Source of the DNA: Streptomyces adustus
Lineage (GTDB): Bacteria; Actinomycetota; Actinomycetes; Streptomycetales; Streptomycetaceae
Length of the DNA stretch: 64,000 bases
Assembly (NCBI RefSeq): GCF_009377175.1
Contig: NZ_VJZD01000013.1
Span: 1-64,000, forward strand
Direction: 5' to 3'
The position numbers and the translations under genes are program-made. This document shows positions 28,801 through 38,100 of this stretch, piece after piece. Position 1 is the stretch's first letter, and the number at the start of each line of letters is the position of its first letter. Under the pieces are notes generated by a model that was not told the origin of the DNA, ran no database searches, and was given only the letters and a program-made list of their open reading frames with translations.

Positions 28801-30097
28801 CGACCCGAGGCAGGGGCCGTCCCTCCTGCCAATTCCTCTCGGCGATGTCGAAGATGTGAGAGGCCAGTCCGTTTATCTGGGCGATCTGGTCAGGCGGCAC
28901 GCTTTTGACGGTTTCCGGAAAGGAAATCGTGTACTTTCGCCATTTTCCGGCCCCGGTCTTGTCCTTTTTTCGCAGATTCTTCGCATTTGTGGCACCATTT
29001 GATGTCGTCGCTTGCGCGGCCACTTCGCGGTCCGGCTGGAACGGGCCGTCTGGCTCCGGGCCTTCCCCTGTTTGCCAGAATCCGGCATCGGCAGCGTCCA
29101 GGTCGGCGCGTTGCACCGCAGGGAAGCGTCCTTCTTCCGGGGAACCGCTGGTCGCCCCCCACAAGCCGCTGCCCGAGGGCTCCACGATTCGCTCCGCCTC
29201 GTTGCCGACCGGCGACGGGGCGCCTCCCGGCAATCGCGGCGGGTCCTTTTCCATCACGATCGCGGCGATGTCCGCGGCCAAGTCCCTGGCAGGCCTCTTC
29301 GCGGCCGCGGGGCCCCGCAGCTTGACCAGCGTCTGCAACGCCTTCCGGACCTCACGGGAGTCGGTCTCCCGTGGCACCTGCCTCAGCTGCACGTTGACCC
29401 AGTGCAACAAGTCGTCCTCGAACGACAGAACGTGGCTTCCGCTTCCATCAGGAGCGGCCGCGTCCTCACCAGGGGGCACGTGGCCCTGAGTGTTCCGTGG
29501 GGGGTGGACAACCGGGTTGTCGGACTCCGCAGCCGAGTGGGCGCGCCGGTCGTCTTCGCCGATGCGGCCTTGCTCCTGCGTCCGTATGCCATCGGGTGCG
29601 TGGCGCCCGCCCGCTGCCGAAGCGATGGGCGCGCCGGCGTCGAAGTCCGCGTGGGGCATGCCCGTCCGGAGCCGGTCCGGCTCAGGACCCAGCAGCCTGA
29701 TCGCCACCAGATCGGCCTGAGCATCCGTCGCCGACTCGGTGAAGGCGGGGCCCCGCTCCTCCGCCAGCGCCCGGGACGCCTCATCGACCGCGGCCTGGTC
29801 TACGGCCTTCTGCCCGAGTGCCTGCAACCGCAGGTTCACCGCGTGGAGCAGTTCCGCGTCGTGCGGCGCCTCCCGCGGGTCATCGTTCGCCACAGGATCG
29901 TCCACCGCGGAGCCTGCCTGCGCCAGCACGGCTTCGGAGAGCGGCGCGCCGGTGGTCCGCTGTGCCTGTTCAAGGTGTGGCTGCTCGTCGAAGTACGCGG
30001 CCAGGACTGCCAGCCGCTCGAGCGGATGAGGCAGCGGTGTCACCTCTCGCGCGACATCGGGCGCCACCTCGAAACAGACTGTGGAAAGCTCGGCCAT
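25892..30097 (-). CDS. Protein D: 1401-aa protein with OmpA-like domain and FCDL cysteine tail
   Basis: ATG 30097 (AGGA 9 nt upstream) gives MAELSTVCFEVAPDV, again the x-V-C-F signature. Residues of about 60-290 hold two short helical repeats of the type seen in giant protein E (VNxxLRQ...RGPA...DLAADIAAI). Residues of about 390-510 resemble an OmpA-type peptidoglycan-binding domain: an ISFPETV strand, IVGYGHG, and a closing NTGQARADATREVLERAL helix. A long helical domain of about 800 residues follows that I do not recognise. The end (GARAVVFLGDQVLWAVNTGSTITWF, SIDMDP, FCDLNLGADL, Cys1382) matches the end of protein E and looks like a papain-like fold lacking the catalytic His. No signal peptide. 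Possibly a cell-wall-associated T7SS client; inferred. Confidence 0.8.
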   Translation of the reverse strand: MAELSTVCFEVAPDVAREVTPLPHPLERLAVLAAYFDEQPHLEQAQRTTGAPLSEAVLAQAGSAVDDPVANDDPREAPHDAELLHAVNLRLQALGQKAVDQAAVDEASRALAEERGPAFTESATDAQADLVAIRLLGPEPDRLRTGMPHADFDAGAPIASAAGGRHAPDGIRTQEQGRIGEDDRRAHSAAESDNPVVHPPRNTQGHVPPGEDAAAPDGSGSHVLSFEDDLLHWVNVQLRQVPRETDSREVRKALQTLVKLRGPAAAKRPARDLAADIAAIVMEKDPPRLPGGAPSPVGNEAERIVEPSGSGLWGATSGSPEEGRFPAVQRADLDAADAGFWQTGEGPEPDGPFQPDREVAAQATTSNGATNAKNLRKKDKTGAGKWRKYTISFPETVKSVPPDQIAQINGLASHIFDIAERNWQEGRPLPRVEIVGYGHGRTFSINRAENTGQARADATREVLERALAGAISSPRITTGIELGDFSVSSRSGGQGERTAAVYVQFKPEIDARPEDVKRIKYSRAAAQFEKNLGWYLIGRPKALKAVQDVVKGIWRTIGTHDPENLALLGTELPYSGAVGTNLGDLSRVVHSGNIRELSTMLLEAVFNRALRNVVTQLPRYRDFPEIANEHKEEEERDAHRTVPLRAAWSTYSINSIQPPLSTAERNAAKITHDPYWEYVNWKTPFYDDREWSGHRPGTSRDEKDLPLDSALHRDGNRTGGLVGRGTSGALALTLETAWRLQQRFGYEFDFPELRLALMGHMLVTRQHTLHELMRAAHIFDEAHNGAFGFRYLDGWSRYRYLYPLTEKQLRDNVGSFPDEIALDIEAPQFSDQRVASGLDVLRALKIDPDLWAKELEFTANGQQMPPLGAGIRLDAWSRYWQALQNESVARPNPADLEELVRRAGRTAGRYRVDHKALAKALEEEKNRAAQMVRTTGHDPEELQRRFANWTKRQIESRSQAKTLAGIYESKAVNDFRNPYSPVNIAISEIEQHPFNEPFRNVIRGVLEQVHQHRAWEIWELREANDFHTLSDLGILQRRRQLSTDLWHQFRSRLVSPMVNQSAESAQAAQMMQKLLDSFTRKPLDNWISGLETDLDRYLGSTPHASVSTSGGNGTVIARMADTSDAMANGLRVRLEEKFTGLVEEAPRIADTGALDRGWIEARLNEEPIKVLYQALTQWSRAASVADLFDTWWNERQPISRTGPDQYSGLDKTATSEAASSAERVLPTLPNSAEIPAPYASAGSGTLHDPRDPVTSTDFATTVPDSADALLEQFSLEVRPAVRVWDPPIAGQAVALEKDILTTSGARAVVFLGDQVLWAVNTGSTITWFDHHRAQSVPRPVFADHDLIASIDMDPHGQLIGPKARSLKATATILPDRVRGGFCDLNLGADLHGVLGWSPARR

Positions 30098-30668
30098 ATC
30101 ACTGCATCCTCACCGCTCGAGACTTGCCCACCCGAGGTCTGCGAAATCTCACGGCCTCGTTGCAAGGTGGCTCTGATGGCGTCCTGCACCATCGATATTG
30201 CACGACGGTTCGCCCGAATCGCGACACAATACGGTGCCGGATAAGCGGCCCCGGGTCGAGAGGCCGAATGTAAGCCCCATCGAGCAATTCGGGTGCCATT
30301 TAGGGCAGCATCACAGTGCCATGTCTTGCGTGGACACACCAGTTGCGTATGCGCTCGAGGAGCGGAAGCGAAGCCGCGCACAGCCGACATCCAAGCCGGT
30401 GTCGGCAGTTCGGCGTCGGTCGGCCGCGGTGATGGGCTTCGGCTTCGAGACCGGCGTGGGTTTCGTCAACGCCACTGGGAAACCCGCCGCTCGAACGACA
30501 GGCATGGTCGTTCGGTGCGTGTCGTCGATTCCGAATTGATCCGGGCACCTCATCGTGAGCGTCTTACTACTTATAAGATGCCTGTTGCTTTGTGTGCATC
30601 CTCTACCCAAGGAAGCGCCCATTCGCGCTTCCTGCCTGTCCGTGGTTTACCAGTTCACAGGAGACGAA
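30098..30668. promoter_or_regulatory. Divergent intergenic region between protein D and the lectin gene
   Basis: 571 bp with no supported gene; short frames on both strands lack homology and ribosome binding sites. It must carry the promoters for protein D (minus) and for the lectin gene (plus). An A/T-rich patch TTACTACTTATAAGAT at about 30,563-30,578 is the only promoter-like spot I see for the plus strand; no matching -35 is clear. Confidence 0.35.
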
Positions 30669-31589
30669 GTGCCGCCCCAACCCAAGCCGCAGGACCCGCC
30701 GCTGCTGGACGGAGCGTCGTCGCGCTTCGCTGACGCGTTCATCCGGCGCACGACACAAGCCCGCGAAAACGGAAACCGAGGCGTTCGTCCGTGGGCGTGG
30801 GCCGCCGGCGCGACCGCGCTCACCGCGTGCATCCTGCTCATCGTGTTCGCCGTCACGAAGTTTCCTTCCGGCTCCGACGACAAGGGCAAGGCCGCTGCGT
30901 CCAGCGCAGTCTCGCCGGGGACGCACAGCTCGCCACAGCCCGGCGGTCCTCACGGCTCCCCGTCCGCTTCGGCCCGGCCGCACGGTGCCCACGGCGCCAA
31001 AGACGGTGCCGGTTCTCCGGCAAACGGAGGCGGTCAGCAGGCTGGCGACAGTGGAGCCAAGAGCAACGGCAACAACGAGGCCACGGCCACGCAGAGCACG
31101 CCCGCCAGCGGCACGAACGCTGCCTCCGGGTCCGACAGCGCAGCCAGGCGCGTGCAGACGACCGGCTCGACACCGAGCACGCGGGTCGCAACGTACCCGG
31201 GTGTCGCCGTCTTCAGCCACGCCAGCGGCCGCTGTGTAGCGGCCACTGGGGCCGCCAATGTCAAGGCCACGAGCGGGACCCGCCTGGAGATCTGGGACTG
31301 CGTCGGCGGTTCGTGGGAGAAGATCGACTTCCGTTCCGACGGCACCGCGCGCATGTTCGGCCTGTGCATGAGCATCGCCGGGGCCTCCCAGAACGACGGC
31401 GCGGCCATACAACTCGCCACGTGCAACGGCAGCTGGGCCCAGCGGTTCAACCTGAACGACGCGCACGACCTGGTGAACACCACGATCGGCAAGTGCGTCG
31501 ATGTTGTCGACAACGGCACCGCCAACGGCACCAAGCTCCAACTGTGGACGTGCTTCGGCACCGACAACCAAAAGTGGAGCAAGCGCTAG
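30669..31589 (+). CDS. Membrane-anchored protein with C-terminal ricin-type (beta-trefoil) lectin domain
   Basis: 306 aa from GTG 30669, chosen because AGGAG lies 5 nt upstream. A short cytoplasmic segment (about 40 residues) is followed by one hydrophobic helix (about 41-64, AWAAGATALTACILLIVFAV), so it is a type II membrane protein. A Ser/Gly/Asn/Pro-rich linker covers about 65-175. Residues 176-306 form a ricin-B-type lectin domain with repeated Q-x-W-like motifs (WAQRF, NQKW) and paired cysteines (GRCVAA, GKCVDV, LWTCFG). Its likely role is carbohydrate or cell-wall binding outside the cell. It is next to a YbaB-type gene and the T7SS cluster, a neighbourhood often seen in streptomycetes. 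Confidence 0.9.
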   Translation: MPPQPKPQDPPLLDGASSRFADAFIRRTTQARENGNRGVRPWAWAAGATALTACILLIVFAVTKFPSGSDDKGKAAASSAVSPGTHSSPQPGGPHGSPSASARPHGAHGAKDGAGSPANGGGQQAGDSGAKSNGNNEATATQSTPASGTNAASGSDSAARRVQTTGSTPSTRVATYPGVAVFSHASGRCVAATGAANVKATSGTRLEIWDCVGGSWEKIDFRSDGTARMFGLCMSIAGASQNDGAAIQLATCNGSWAQRFNLNDAHDLVNTTIGKCVDVVDNGTANGTKLQLWTCFGTDNQKWSKR

Positions 31590-31731
31590 ACGCCACCCGA
31601 CGGGTGGGGAGCGTCAGCCGACGTCGGCGCTCCCCCGCCGGGCTGCCCCCGGCCACTCCTGCCGGGCTGTACCCCGGCCCCGTCAACGACCTCTCTCCGT
31701 CTCACAGGACCCACCGGATCGGAACAGGCAC

Positions 31732-32067
31732 ATGGATCTCGACGACACTCTCGGCATCAAGAGGTTCCTGGACAGCACCCGGCAACTCCAGCAGGACCTC
31801 GTCCAGGCCAGGCAGGAGATGAGCGCGGTGACCGTACAGGGGACTGCCGGCGGCGGCGCGGTGAAGGCGACGGTGGACGGCCGGGGCGCTTTGGAAGGTC
31901 TGGTCATCTCGCCGGTCGTGGCCGATCCGGGCAACGTCCGGGGCTTGGCCGACATGATCGTGTCCGCTGTCCAGAATGCCCATCAGACCCTGATGGACCG
32001 CCACGAGCAGCGACTCGCCCCCGTGCTGGACTCCCTCCGCACTGAGCTTCGGGACATATCCGGCTGA
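31732..32067 (+). CDS. YbaB/EbfC-family nucleoid-associated protein
   Basis: 111 aa from ATG 31732. LDDTLGIKRFLDSTRQLQQDLVQARQEMSAV is an N-terminal coiled-coil-like helix. It is followed by the YbaB core (GGGAVKATVDGRGALEGLVISP) and a C-terminal helix with DMIVSAVQNAH. The family binds DNA as a dimer. In actinomycetes a YbaB-like gene commonly accompanies T7SS loci, which fits this site. It lies 142 bp after the lectin gene and may be co-transcribed with it. It faces protein E across a strong hairpin. Confidence 0.9.
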   Translation: MDLDDTLGIKRFLDSTRQLQQDLVQARQEMSAVTVQGTAGGGAVKATVDGRGALEGLVISPVVADPGNVRGLADMIVSAVQNAHQTLMDRHEQRLAPVLDSLRTELRDISG

Positions 32068-32079
32068 CACGAGCTCCCG

Positions 32080-32129
32080 GGCGCCGGGGCCGCGGTACGG
32101 TTCCTCACCGTTTCCGCGGCCCCGGCGCC
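32080..32129. terminator. Bidirectional hairpin terminator between YbaB-type gene and giant protein E
   Basis: A perfect 16-bp inverted repeat (GGCGCCGGGGCCGCGG at 32080-32095 and its complement at 32114-32129) with an 18-nt loop lies between two convergent genes (stops at 32067 and 32147). Its position and very stable GC stem suit a shared terminator; no T-run is present, as is common in this group. Confidence 0.75.
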
Positions 32130-32146
32130 TTCATGTGGAGCAGCCG

Positions 32147-35100
32147 TCACCCGACGTGCCCGAGCGGGGCGCCGAAGGTGAGGTCGCAGAACCTGTCCGC
32201 TCCCGCTTCGGCGAGCAGCTGCGGGTCCGCGTTGAGCACCCTGGATTGCGGGTCCAGGTCGATGGACATCACCACCCCCGACGCGGTCTGCGGGGCCTGC
32301 ACCTGCTCCAGTGCCGTGGGCTCGTACCACTTGACCGTGCCGCCGGAATTCAGCGCCCACATCTTCTGGTCCGGCAGTATCACGAGTGAACGGGCGCCCG
32401 TGCCGGCGGCCAGCAGCCTGCTCTGCAGGTTCTCCACCCCCTGGTCGACCGGACCTGGCCACACGGTCGTGGCGAGCGCGAGACGCTTGCGATACCCGAG
32501 CCGCCGCCTCGTGGGCGTCACCGCCGGTGCGCCGCCCTCCTCGTTTCGCCCGGTGGTGCCCACGGCCGAGACGGTGTTCGGCGTCTCCTCGAGGGTGGAC
32601 ATCACCGGCGTGATCGGTTCGCCGACCTGCTCGCCGATTCGCAAGGCGGCCTCCGAGAGCCACTGCCGCACCTGGTCGGGTTCGGCACTGGTCCGGATCG
32701 TGTTGCCCAGGTAGCGCCCGGGCTGGTCGGTGAGTTCCCATTGCTGCGCACCGTGGTTGTACGAAAGTTCGCCACTGATGCGCGCGGGAGGAACGGCGGT
32801 GGTGCCGGCTCCGCGCACTTCGGCCGCGCCGGTCGCGGGTCCCTGCTCGTGGATCGCGGCCTTCAGCTGTTCCAGCGTCGCGTTTTCGTCGACCTGCCGC
32901 ATCCTGTGCCACAGGCCGTCGAGGTCGTCATCGGCCGTTGCGGGCACATCCTGCTCACGCCCGATGCTGATCTTGCCGTCGTCGTCGACGGCGAACAGCC
33001 ATATGCCCTGCAGCGAGGTCGGCGTGAAGTCCTCCAGCCGGTACCACACGGGGTTGTCGTGTACTCGGGCGGCTGGGAAATCGCGTTGGGAGGCCAGTCG
33101 TGACGCCTCAGCCCTGGCCTGCGCCTCACCTTCAGCAAGGAGCACCCGGGTGATTCGGGCCAGATCACTCGACTGCTGATTACGCAGCGCTTGTACCCCC
33201 GCGTCCGTCCCTATGCGCGGTGCCGTCGTCTCCTGCCAGATCCCAAAAGCCCTGATCACATCATGGGGATCGAGTCCGCGCAGCGACGGCTGCGTACGCA
33301 CGGCATCAGCCACGGCTGCGTACAGATAGGCCTCGGACTCCGTCTCGGGCCGCTTGCCCTTCCGGATCATCGCCTTCCGCTGAGCTTCCGCCGCGGACGC
33401 GACCGGGTCGTACGGCACTGTGTCGCTGAGCCGCGGGACCGCAGCCAGATAGGCATCCGCCTGCCGGTAGACGATCACCGGGTGCGGGTCGGATTCGTCG
33501 TTGCGGAAGAGCTGGTAAGAACCGTCTTCCTGGACGACGATCAGGCCCCTGCGGTGCTCGCTGCCAAGGTGTCCTGCGGTCAGTGAGGCTGCCGCCTCGG
33601 CTGTCCTGTCGTCCCATCGGTGAGCCCTGTCAAGAGTCAGCCGGAGAACGGCCTCCCGCAGGTTCGGCTCGTCTGCGAGCCGGGCGAGCAGCGCACCCGG
33701 CAGCCGCCCTCCGGCGCGGGTGATCTGCTCGCGCAGTTCCGGGTCCGCGCTGAACAGGGCAGGGATCTCTTCCTCCAGGTCGCCAACGCGGAAGAGCGCA
33801 CCCGGATCGATCCGCAGGCCGCTCGGCAGCTGCGATCTCCTCGCGACCTGTGTCGCCAGTTCACCGGGGTCGCCCTGGAAGCCGCCGGCCTGCCAGACAG
33901 CGGCGTAGAAGCCATTCCCCTCGACTGCGGGCTGGTGCAGGTCGAACACATGGCGGGTGCCGTCGGGGAATGTCGCGTTGAGGATGCGATGGTCGGTGGC
34001 CGTGTCGAAGACCCACTCGCCACTTTCGGCCGCGCTCTGCGGCTGCCACGGCGCGGTGGCGTACGCCGGGTGCACCGGGGCGTCCTCGGCAGGCTGCCAC
34101 ACGGCCGGCGATGCCGGCTGCTTGCCCTTGCTCTTCGGGGCCTCCGCCTCGGTCTTTACCTCCGTCTTCGGGGCTTCCGGCGCCGCGAAGGTCACTGGCC
34201 CCGGCTTCTCGACACCCGTGGGGCGCACTTGGTACCAGCGGGTGAGCCGGTCAGCGCCCCTGCGCACTTCGGCCAACTGTGCGGCCAGGCTTTCGGCCCG
34301 TTCCTTCAGGTCCTGCAGCTGCCCAGAAGTCTCCTCAAGACGTGCCTGTACAGCGTCCCGCTCACGGCTCGCTTCGGTGAGTGCACCGTTCGCGGCTGCC
34401 AGCCTCGACTGTGCCTCCTCCAGCCGGCTGCGCTGCTCCGCTTCCCATCCGTCATGGGCGGGCTCGGCATCGCGCAGATCGGCGCGAGCTTGATCGACAG
34501 CTGCTGCCGCCCGCTCCGCGGCGGCGGTGAACTCGGCCACACCTGCTTCGTGACGGGCCAGCTCGGCGTGCAGGTTCGCACTCTCCGCCGTGCGGAGAAT
34601 GCCCATGTACGCCTTGTCGGCGTCGGTCCACGCCTTGTCCGCCTGGCCGACGGCGTCCCACGCCTCGGACACTTCGGCGGGGAAGTTGACGTCGGTGATC
34701 AGTCCCCACTGGCGCGCGAGGCCCTCCTCGACGAACCCCACCACCCAGGTCGTTGTCTCCACTATCTGAGGATCCCGCGTCACATTGCCGAAGACGCTGC
34801 GGATCCACCGCGCCGGACGGTTGTCCTTGAGGTGGTTGTGGACCTGACCGGAACTCAGCCACTGCCAAGGCACGGCGACGAACAACCCGCGCTTGTTCTC
34901 GCCGGGGTTCACGCTCACCGAGGTCAGGTCCTGACGGGCCAGGTTCGCGGTCACGGAGTCGCTCACCTGAACGCCCGGCAGGCCGCCCAGTTGGATCGTG
35001 CCGGCCGCTGATGTGACAGCCGGTCCGGCGTCCAGCGTGTGATCCGCCGCACCGCCACGGCCGTAGGACGAGCTGTCGGCGTTCACGCCCTGCCTGAACG

Positions 35101-38100
35101 CGTCGAATTGCACGCCGTCCGCCACCCCCAGCAGCAGAGCCCCGGAGAAGTCGGGCCTGGAGTAGAGGGTGAGGTGGCCGTCAGCGCCGCCAAGGCCGCG
35201 ATGGCTCAGCTGCGGTGTCTCAAGGCCGCCCGGCTGCAGGGACTTGTGCAGATAGCCCATCAGGGCCAGGCTCGATGTGGCCTCCTTCAGGCTCTGCGCC
35301 GCACCCGTGCCCGGACGGGTGAGTGGTGTGTCCTTCGCCCGGGCCAGCAGGGTGTCGTCAATGGGGCCGTGTGCCGGTAGCGCCAACGACGTGTCGTAGG
35401 CGATGCCCATGGCCAAGTCGTTGGCCTTCTCCAGATCCTCGAACCCCACAATGCCGCGGACGACGAAGCCCGACTCGGGCATGACGAACGGCTTGGGCAT
35501 GTCGTCGCCGGGGAGCCGAACGTGGTGCCATGTGCCGTCCCGCAACGCCTGTAGCACGTGGCCGGCCGGGCGGGGACCGGTGAACTCGGGAATCCGAGGC
35601 AGCGCCAGCACGTCCTCTTGCGAGGGCTGGTCACCGGGCAGCATCAGGCTGAGCGGGAAGTGCTCGGTCAGACGGCGTGCCCTCTCGACCGAGACCGGCG
35701 TGCCGCCGGCGACCTCCAGTTCGAGACGGAGCCTGTACGGCGTGGTGTATTCGCCGTATGCCTGCGTGGTCACCACCACCTGTGCCCGAACGCCACCGGT
35801 GGTCTTCGTCCGGACGGCCGACTGCACCGAGGTACCCGAATGGGAGTAGCTCGATGCGGCCGTTCCCGCGATGGCGCTCCCGGTTGCCGCAGCCACAGAC
35901 GTCGCAAGACCGATCGTCGCGCCCGAGGAGCGGCTGTGGGTCTCCTGAACGGTCTCCCTCGCCTCACGGTAGGTCTCCAGGCTCACGCTGTGGCCCAGGC
36001 CGTCAAACGTCCCGCCACCGCCCTCCGTCGCGTCCTCGGGGGGAAGCAATTGGATCCGCAGTCGTACCTTTCGATCACCGACCCACGTCTCCAAGGACTC
36101 CGAGCCCCAGCGGCCGATACGTGCCGGCATCGAGACACCGGTGGCCTTCGCCGCCTTGCCCATGGCGAGCACCATGCGGTCCGAGGCGAACGCCCGCAGC
36201 TGTGCCCGGTGCTCTTCGGTCAGTCCGAGCCGCCCAAGCTGCCGTTCGAAGTCGGCCAGCGGCTCCGCCGTGTCGAGGGTGTTGACCGGCCAGCTGGTCC
36301 CGGCGGACTCTGCCGCCCACGGGTTGGGCACCCACTTCTCTCTCGTGTACCGCGGTAGCTCGCCGAAATGGTTCTCCACTATGCGGCTCTTGTACGCCTC
36401 CGGCTCGGAAATCTGGCCCCACCAGCCGTTCTCGACCACCATCGTGCGCCCGGCCGAGGCTCCGGACAGGGACCTGGGAACGAAGGGTGCCTCCTGCGCC
36501 CATCGGCCGATGCTGGTGGCATCCACTGCGAGCCTGTATTCCAGGGGCGCGGCAAGCAGGAAGTGCGGGCGGTTGTCCACGCGGTTGACTTCCTCGTAGA
36601 CCTCCCGCCGGACAGTCCTGGCCTGGGAGTCGTCGAGAACGTACGGGCTGGCGACCAGCGAGTGGTTTCCCACGGGTCCGACAGCGGTGTAGGACCGTGA
36701 GTAGGTCACCTGGCCGCCGGTGAAGAGGCTGCGTGTCCCATTGGTTCGTCCGGCGGCCATGCCGTAACTGCCGACGGCCGTGCTGACCTCCATGTTCACC
36801 GCCGGGGTGACGACGGTCGGCGGACCGACGACGGAGGTCTTGAGCGCGAACTTCACGTTCCAGGACGGCAGCGGCGTCGCGGGTACCTGCATCCACGTCC
36901 GGAATCCGCTCGGTGCGGAGGTCTCATCGAAGTTCCCGGTCAGCGTCGAGGCCTCGAAATACCGCAGAGCCGAGGTCAACTCCGGCGCGGGATCCTTCGT
37001 CAGCCTCCAAAAGCCGCCGGATGCCTCGCGAAGCACCTCGCGCAGGACGGCGGTCAGTTCGCCGGCCCCCGTAACGGCGATCGTCTGGTAGGGATATCCG
37101 GAAAATGCCGATCGATTCTGCTGCTGCAGCCTGCCCAGTGCCAGGGCGCGGGCGTCCTGCGGGGACATCGCCGTCACCCGCGGCGGGTTTTTCGTGAACG
37201 TAATGGTCTTGAGGGGCCTGTGCTCGACAGGGACACTCAGGAGCACCTCGCCCATACCCGACGTGCCCGGATTCAGGGTTGTGTGAGGATCCGGTTGCCC
37301 GGTCAGAGCGATTGACGGCAGTTCGGAGACGAGGAGGCGGGCGAAAGGAAATATATGGCCCACCATGTGGCGGATCTCGCGGTAGCCACCCAGTTCGGCG
37401 CTGAGGGCGAGGTCATAGCGGTACAGATCCACGCCGCTGCCCGTCGACTTCCTCTCCAACGCGGCGGCTATGGCGTGGCCGTTGGCGACCCCCGCACTCA
37501 CACCGAAACGCACCCCGGCGGAAGCCGTGCCGGCCTGCAGCGGCCCGCCCCCCATGCCAGGAGCCGGGTCACGCAGTGACAGCACGGCCTCGACTCCGGC
37601 CTGGGCGGAGATCGCGGCACTTTGCTGGCCGGACACGCTCGTGGAGACCGGGGTGCTGTAGCTGTTGCGCTGGTTCGACTGGCTGCCCTCGTAACGGCGT
37701 CGGGTAAGACTGGCACGCACCCGCAAGTAGACCGCCGTCCGCCGAAGCCTGCCGGGGCCGACGAGCGCGATTTCGACCCCGGTGGTCGACATGGTGCCCA
37801 GGTTCGCCATGACACTGTGGTACTGCAGCTGGTCGTCCACCTGCTGCCGGTTGTACAGCGCGGTCGTGTACTCGTCGGCGCTGGTCCATCGTGGGTGGTG
37901 CGGGTGGAGCTGGTGGTCCAAGGCAATCGGGACGGTCCCGGCAACCCTCCTCAACACCGCGGCGCGGAATTCGTCGAGGACGGTCACCGCGTGCCGGTCC
38001 GCGCCTTCACGCGAGAAGGCGCCACCGGGGAAGGTGATCTCCTCCACACGGCTCATGCCGAGCATCGGCGGCTCGTTCTCGGTGAGATACAGCGGCGGCA

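Noticed and set aside
27017..29002. 661-codon plus-strand frame
   Set aside because: Lies antisense to protein D, whose frame has the OmpA-like domain and family termini; no independent support.
331..30097. Lipoprotein interpretation of the N-terminal cysteine in A, B, C and D
   Set aside because: No hydrophobic signal segment precedes the Cys and the residues around it do not form a lipobox.
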